Positions 3,876 through 7,015 of a stretch of 7,015 nucleotides of DNA are shown in pieces. The notes below the pieces were generated by a model. The model was given only the letters and a program-made list of their open reading frames with translations, made no database searches and was not told the origin of the DNA. The DNA comes from CAZQKE01 sp964593865 (GTDB lineage Bacteria > Chloroflexota > Anaerolineae > JAAYZQ01), in contig CAZQKE010000068.1 of assembly GCA_964593865.1 (NCBI GenBank), positions 1 through 7,015 of the forward strand. Reading direction: 5' to 3'. The position numbers and the translations under genes were made by a program. Within the stretch, counting starts at the first letter, position 1. Each line of letters begins with the position of its first letter.

Positions 3876-6800
3876 ATGTTCAAACCGGTTCCCAACCAAG
3901 TGGATTTTGTCAAACAGGAGTATGAAGTTCTTGAATTCTGGAAGCGCAGCGATGCCTTTCGCAAGCTTCAGGAAAAGAACCGAGGCCACGCCAAGTTTTC
4001 CTTCATCGACGGCCCTATCACGGCCAACAACCCCATGGGGGTCCATCACGCCTGGGGGCGGACTTATAAAGATGTCTTCCAGCGGTACAAGGCCATGTGC
4101 GGCTATGATCAACGCTGGCAAAACGGCTTTGATTGCCAGGGTCTGTGGGTAGAGGTCAATGTCGAAAAGGAGATGGGCTTTCAGACCAAGAAGGACATTG
4201 AAGCCTACGGCCTGGCCGAATTTGTCAACCTGTGCAAGCAGCGGGTGTTGGAATACGCTTCCGTCCAAACCGAGCAATCCATCCGCCTGGGCTATTGGAT
4301 GGATTGGAACGACACCGATTTCCTGCGCTGGCTCAAGGCCAAAATGGCCGAGGATCCTACCCAGGTCATCACCGTAGAGGGGCCGGAAGGCCCCGTGACC
4401 GATACGGTGGAGATGATCGTCGGCCGCCTGGGCCTGCCCGAACTGGGCGGTAGTTACTTTACCTTCAGTAACGAAAACAACTATAACATCTGGACCGCCT
4501 TGAAAAAGTGCCATGAAAAGGGCTGGATCTACAAGGGAACCGATGTCATGCCCTGGTGTCCCCGCTGCGGGACCGGCATCAGCCAGCACGAGATCGTCAC
4601 CGAGGGCTACCAGGAGTTGACCCACCCCAGCATCTACCTCCGCTTCCCCTTGCGGAACCGACCCGGCGAAAGCCTTTTGGTCTGGACCACCACCCCCTGG
4701 ACCTTGACCAGCAACGTCGGTGCGGCGGTCCACCCCGACTTGCCTTACGTCCTGGTTGAAAATCAGGGCTACCGCTTCTGGCTGAGCAAGGGCGCGTTAG
4801 AAAACGCCCTGCGCGGCGAATACACCATCCTGGATGAAAAGATGGGCCGCGAACTGGAGGGCTGGACCTATGACGGCCCCTTTGATGAACTCCCGGCCCA
4901 GAAGGAAAGCGGTGCAGTCGAGGCTCACCGCGTCGTCCTTTGGGAGGAGGTGAGTGAAACCGAGGGCACGGGCATCGTCCACATGGCCCCCGGCTGTGGC
5001 GCCGAAGACTTTCAGGTCAGCAAAGAAGAGGGGCTGCCGGCCATCGCCCCCCTGGATGACGGCGGCATCTTTATCGAAGGCTTTGATTGGCTGACCGGCA
5101 TGAGCGTCTATGACACCGCCCAACCCATCTTTGATAATCTGCGGGAAAAGGGCCTACTCTACCGTCTGGAAGACTATACCCACCGCTACCCCGTCTGCTG
5201 GCGTTGTCAGAGCGAACTGGTCTTTCGTCTGGTGGATGAGTGGTTTATCGGCATGGGAGACTTTTTGGACAAGCCCTATGAGGAGGTGACGGCGGAAGAA
5301 AAAGAGACTCGCCTGCGTTACCAGATCATGGATGTCGTGCAGGAGACGCGCTGGATCCCCGACTTTGGCTTTGAGCGGGAGATGGACTGGCTGCGCAACA
5401 TGCACGATTGGATGATCTCCAAAAAACGCTACTACGGCCTGGCCTTGCCCATCTGGGAATGTCAGGAGTGCGGTTGGTTTGATGTCATCGGCAGCAAAGA
5501 GGAGCTCAAGGAACGGGCCATCGCCGGTTGGGAGGAGTTCGAGGGCCACACGCCCCACCGTCCTTATGTGGACGCCGTCAAGATCCGCTGCGAAAAATGC
5601 GGCGCAGAGGTGAGCCGCATCCCCGACGTGGGCAATCCCTGGCTCGATGCCGGCATCGTCGCCTATTCGACCCTGCGCTACCGCACCGACCGCGACTACT
5701 GGCGGCAGTGGTTCCCCGCCGACCTGATCACCGAGAGCTTCCCCGGTCAGTTCCGCAACTGGTTCTACTCCCTGTTGGCCATGAGCACCATCATGGAGCG
5801 CAAGGCTCCCTTCCGCACGGTGCAAACCTATGCTACCCTCTATGCCGAGGACGGGCGGCCCATGCACAAAAGCTGGGGCAACGCCATTGAATTCAACGAA
5901 GCGGCGGACACCATGGGCGTCGACGTGATGCGCTGGATGTACTGCGCCCACAAGCCGGAAACCAACCTGCTCTTTGGCTATCACCGCGCCGATGAGACCC
6001 GCCGCCGCTTCCTGCTGCCCCTGTGGAACGTCTATTCCTTCTTTGTCACCTATGCCAACTTGGACGGTTGGGAACCGGGCCCTCAATCTGCCGATCTCTT
6101 GGCTTCACAACTTGCCAACCCCCTTGACCGCTGGATCTTGGCCCGTCTCAATCAGGTCATCGTCCGCGCCACCGAGTGCATGGATGATTACGATCCCTAC
6201 GGCATGACCCTGGCCGTGGAGCCGCTGCTGGACGACCTGACCAACTGGTACGTGCGCCGCAGCCGCCGTCGTTTCTGGAGGAGCGGGCGCGATGCCGATA
6301 AGGAAGCCGCTTACGCCACCCTCTACCACGTCTTGGTGACGCTGAGCAAGCTGCTGGCTCCCATCGTGCCCTTTGTGACCGAGGTGATGTACCAGAACCT
6401 GGTGCGCTCTGTGGACCGAGACGCACCGGAAAGCGTCCATCACTGCCGGTGGCCCCAGGCCGATGCCCGCGCCGTGGACCGGGATCTGTTGGACCGGATG
6501 GCCCTGGCCATGCAAGTTGCCGCTCTGGGCCGTTCGGCGCGGAGCAGGTCGGGCATCAAGTTACGCCAGCCCCTGGCGCGGGCGCGGGTGTTTGTGGGGC
6601 GCAAGGATGTGACCCTGGATGACGATCTCGTGGCCCTGGTCACAGATGAGCTGAACGTCAAAACCCTGGAGTTCGTCGAGGCGGAGGGCGACCTGGTCGA
6701 ATATGAGATCGGCCTGCTGCCCAACATCCTGGGACCAAAGCATGGCCGCCGTTTCCCCTTGCTGCGTAAGGCGGTCGCTGCCCTTTCGCCGGAGGAGACG

Positions 6801-7015
6801 GCTGCCCTGGCCCGTCGCTTCCAAGCCGGATTGAGTGCCACCGTCGAGTTGGAAAACGGCGGCCCGGCGGTTGAATTGCTGCCGGAGGAGGTAGAAGTGC
6901 GCAGCCACGGCCGCGAAGGCTATGCCGTCGCCGAGGATAAAGGCGTCGTCGTCGCCGTGGACGTGAACATCACGCCGGAGCTGGCCCGCGAGGGCTTGGC
7001 CCGCGACCTGGTGCG
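3876..7015 (+). CDS. ileS: isoleucyl-tRNA synthetase (3' end beyond window)
   Basis: Charges tRNA-Ile with isoleucine in the cytoplasm. 1046 codons are present and the frame is open to the window edge; the end LAREGLARDLVR is the usual near-C-terminal block, so little is missing. The catalytic Rossmann domain carries GVHH at residues 55-58 (PMGVHHAWGR) where HIGH is expected, and PMHKS at 662-666 where KMSKS is expected; Lys665 is kept. The CP1 editing domain has WTTTPWTLTSN (270-280) and MAPGCGAEDF with the conserved Asp378. Cysteine pairs lie at 228/231, 441/444, 529/532 and 572/575. A 46-residue insert (about 147-192) separates YWMDWND from SYFTFS. The anticodon-binding domain begins near DRWIL (751). 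It is probably regulated by the isoleucine T-box upstream, from which it is separated by HEPN/MNT and an antisense relic. Confidence 0.98.
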   Translation, partial: MFKPVPNQVDFVKQEYEVLEFWKRSDAFRKLQEKNRGHAKFSFIDGPITANNPMGVHHAWGRTYKDVFQRYKAMCGYDQRWQNGFDCQGLWVEVNVEKEMGFQTKKDIEAYGLAEFVNLCKQRVLEYASVQTEQSIRLGYWMDWNDTDFLRWLKAKMAEDPTQVITVEGPEGPVTDTVEMIVGRLGLPELGGSYFTFSNENNYNIWTALKKCHEKGWIYKGTDVMPWCPRCGTGISQHEIVTEGYQELTHPSIYLRFPLRNRPGESLLVWTTTPWTLTSNVGAAVHPDLPYVLVENQGYRFWLSKGALENALRGEYTILDEKMGRELEGWTYDGPFDELPAQKESGAVEAHRVVLWEEVSETEGTGIVHMAPGCGAEDFQVSKEEGLPAIAPLDDGGIFIEGFDWLTGMSVYDTAQPIFDNLREKGLLYRLEDYTHRYPVCWRCQSELVFRLVDEWFIGMGDFLDKPYEEVTAEEKETRLRYQIMDVVQETRWIPDFGFEREMDWLRNMHDWMISKKRYYGLALPIWECQECGWFDVIGSKEELKERAIAGWEEFEGHTPHRPYVDAVKIRCEKCGAEVSRIPDVGNPWLDAGIVAYSTLRYRTDRDYWRQWFPADLITESFPGQFRNWFYSLLAMSTIMERKAPFRTVQTYATLYAEDGRPMHKSWGNAIEFNEAADTMGVDVMRWMYCAHKPETNLLFGYHRADETRRRFLLPLWNVYSFFVTYANLDGWEPGPQSADLLASQLANPLDRWILARLNQVIVRATECMDDYDPYGMTLAVEPLLDDLTNWYVRRSRRRFWRSGRDADKEAAYATLYHVLVTLSKLLAPIVPFVTEVMYQNLVRSVDRDAPESVHHCRWPQADARAVDRDLLDRMALAMQVAALGRSARSRSGIKLRQPLARARVFVGRKDVTLDDDLVALVTDELNVKTLEFVEAEGDLVEYEIGLLPNILGPKHGRRFPLLRKAVAALSPEETAALARRFQAGLSATVELENGGPAVELLPEEVEVRSHGREGYAVAEDKGVVVAVDVNITPELAREGLARDLV

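Noticed and set aside
3849..6515. Long minus-strand frames opposite ileS
   Set aside because: They are antisense shadows of the conserved ileS coding sequence with no recognisable domains or start signals.

Overview
This window looks like bacterial chromosome of moderately high GC. Every promoter I can place is a sigma70-type TTGACA box followed by 17 nt and a recognisable -10. The T-box leader, the divergent type of isoleucyl-tRNA synthetase, and the HEPN/MNT and AF2212/PIN gene families would fit a Chloroflexota-type genome, but this is only an impression from the proteins and no marker here fixes the taxon.

Layout. Positions 1-430 hold two tandem copies, plus a stub, of a GC-rich hairpin-bearing repeat of about 200 bp with no credible gene. 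Positions 468-860 carry a minus-strand tRNA operon: promoter, tRNA-Ser(UGA), tRNA-Ser(GCU), tRNA-Arg(GCG) and an intrinsic terminator. Divergent from it, a strong plus-strand promoter (936-964) drives a two-gene unit: an MBL-fold metallohydrolase (996-1841) that overlaps by ATGA an RNase H-like protein (1838-2392) lacking the last catalytic acid.

Only eight bases after that stop codon begins the promoter of a T-box riboswitch leader (about 2400-2755). Its specifier reads AUC (isoleucine), and a textbook T-box sequence and intrinsic terminator follow. The expected target, ileS, starts only at 3876. The 1.1 kb between them holds an intact HEPN + MNT nucleotidyltransferase pair placed directly behind the T-box terminator. 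On the opposite strand lies a broken AF2212-type antitoxin followed by a truncated PIN-toxin start. The tRNA-Ile sensor therefore appears to control a toxin-antitoxin-like pair together with, or instead of, ileS.

ileS runs off the right edge of the window. It has both class I signature motifs altered: GVHH replaces HIGH (a swap associated with strong mupirocin resistance in other IleRS) and PMHKS replaces KMSKS. The post-transfer editing domain and the cysteine pairs are retained. The items most worth a second look are the T-box/HEPN-MNT/ileS arrangement, the altered IleRS motifs, the MNT tail written across the antisense PIN remnant, and the hairpin that is inverted between the two repeat copies.
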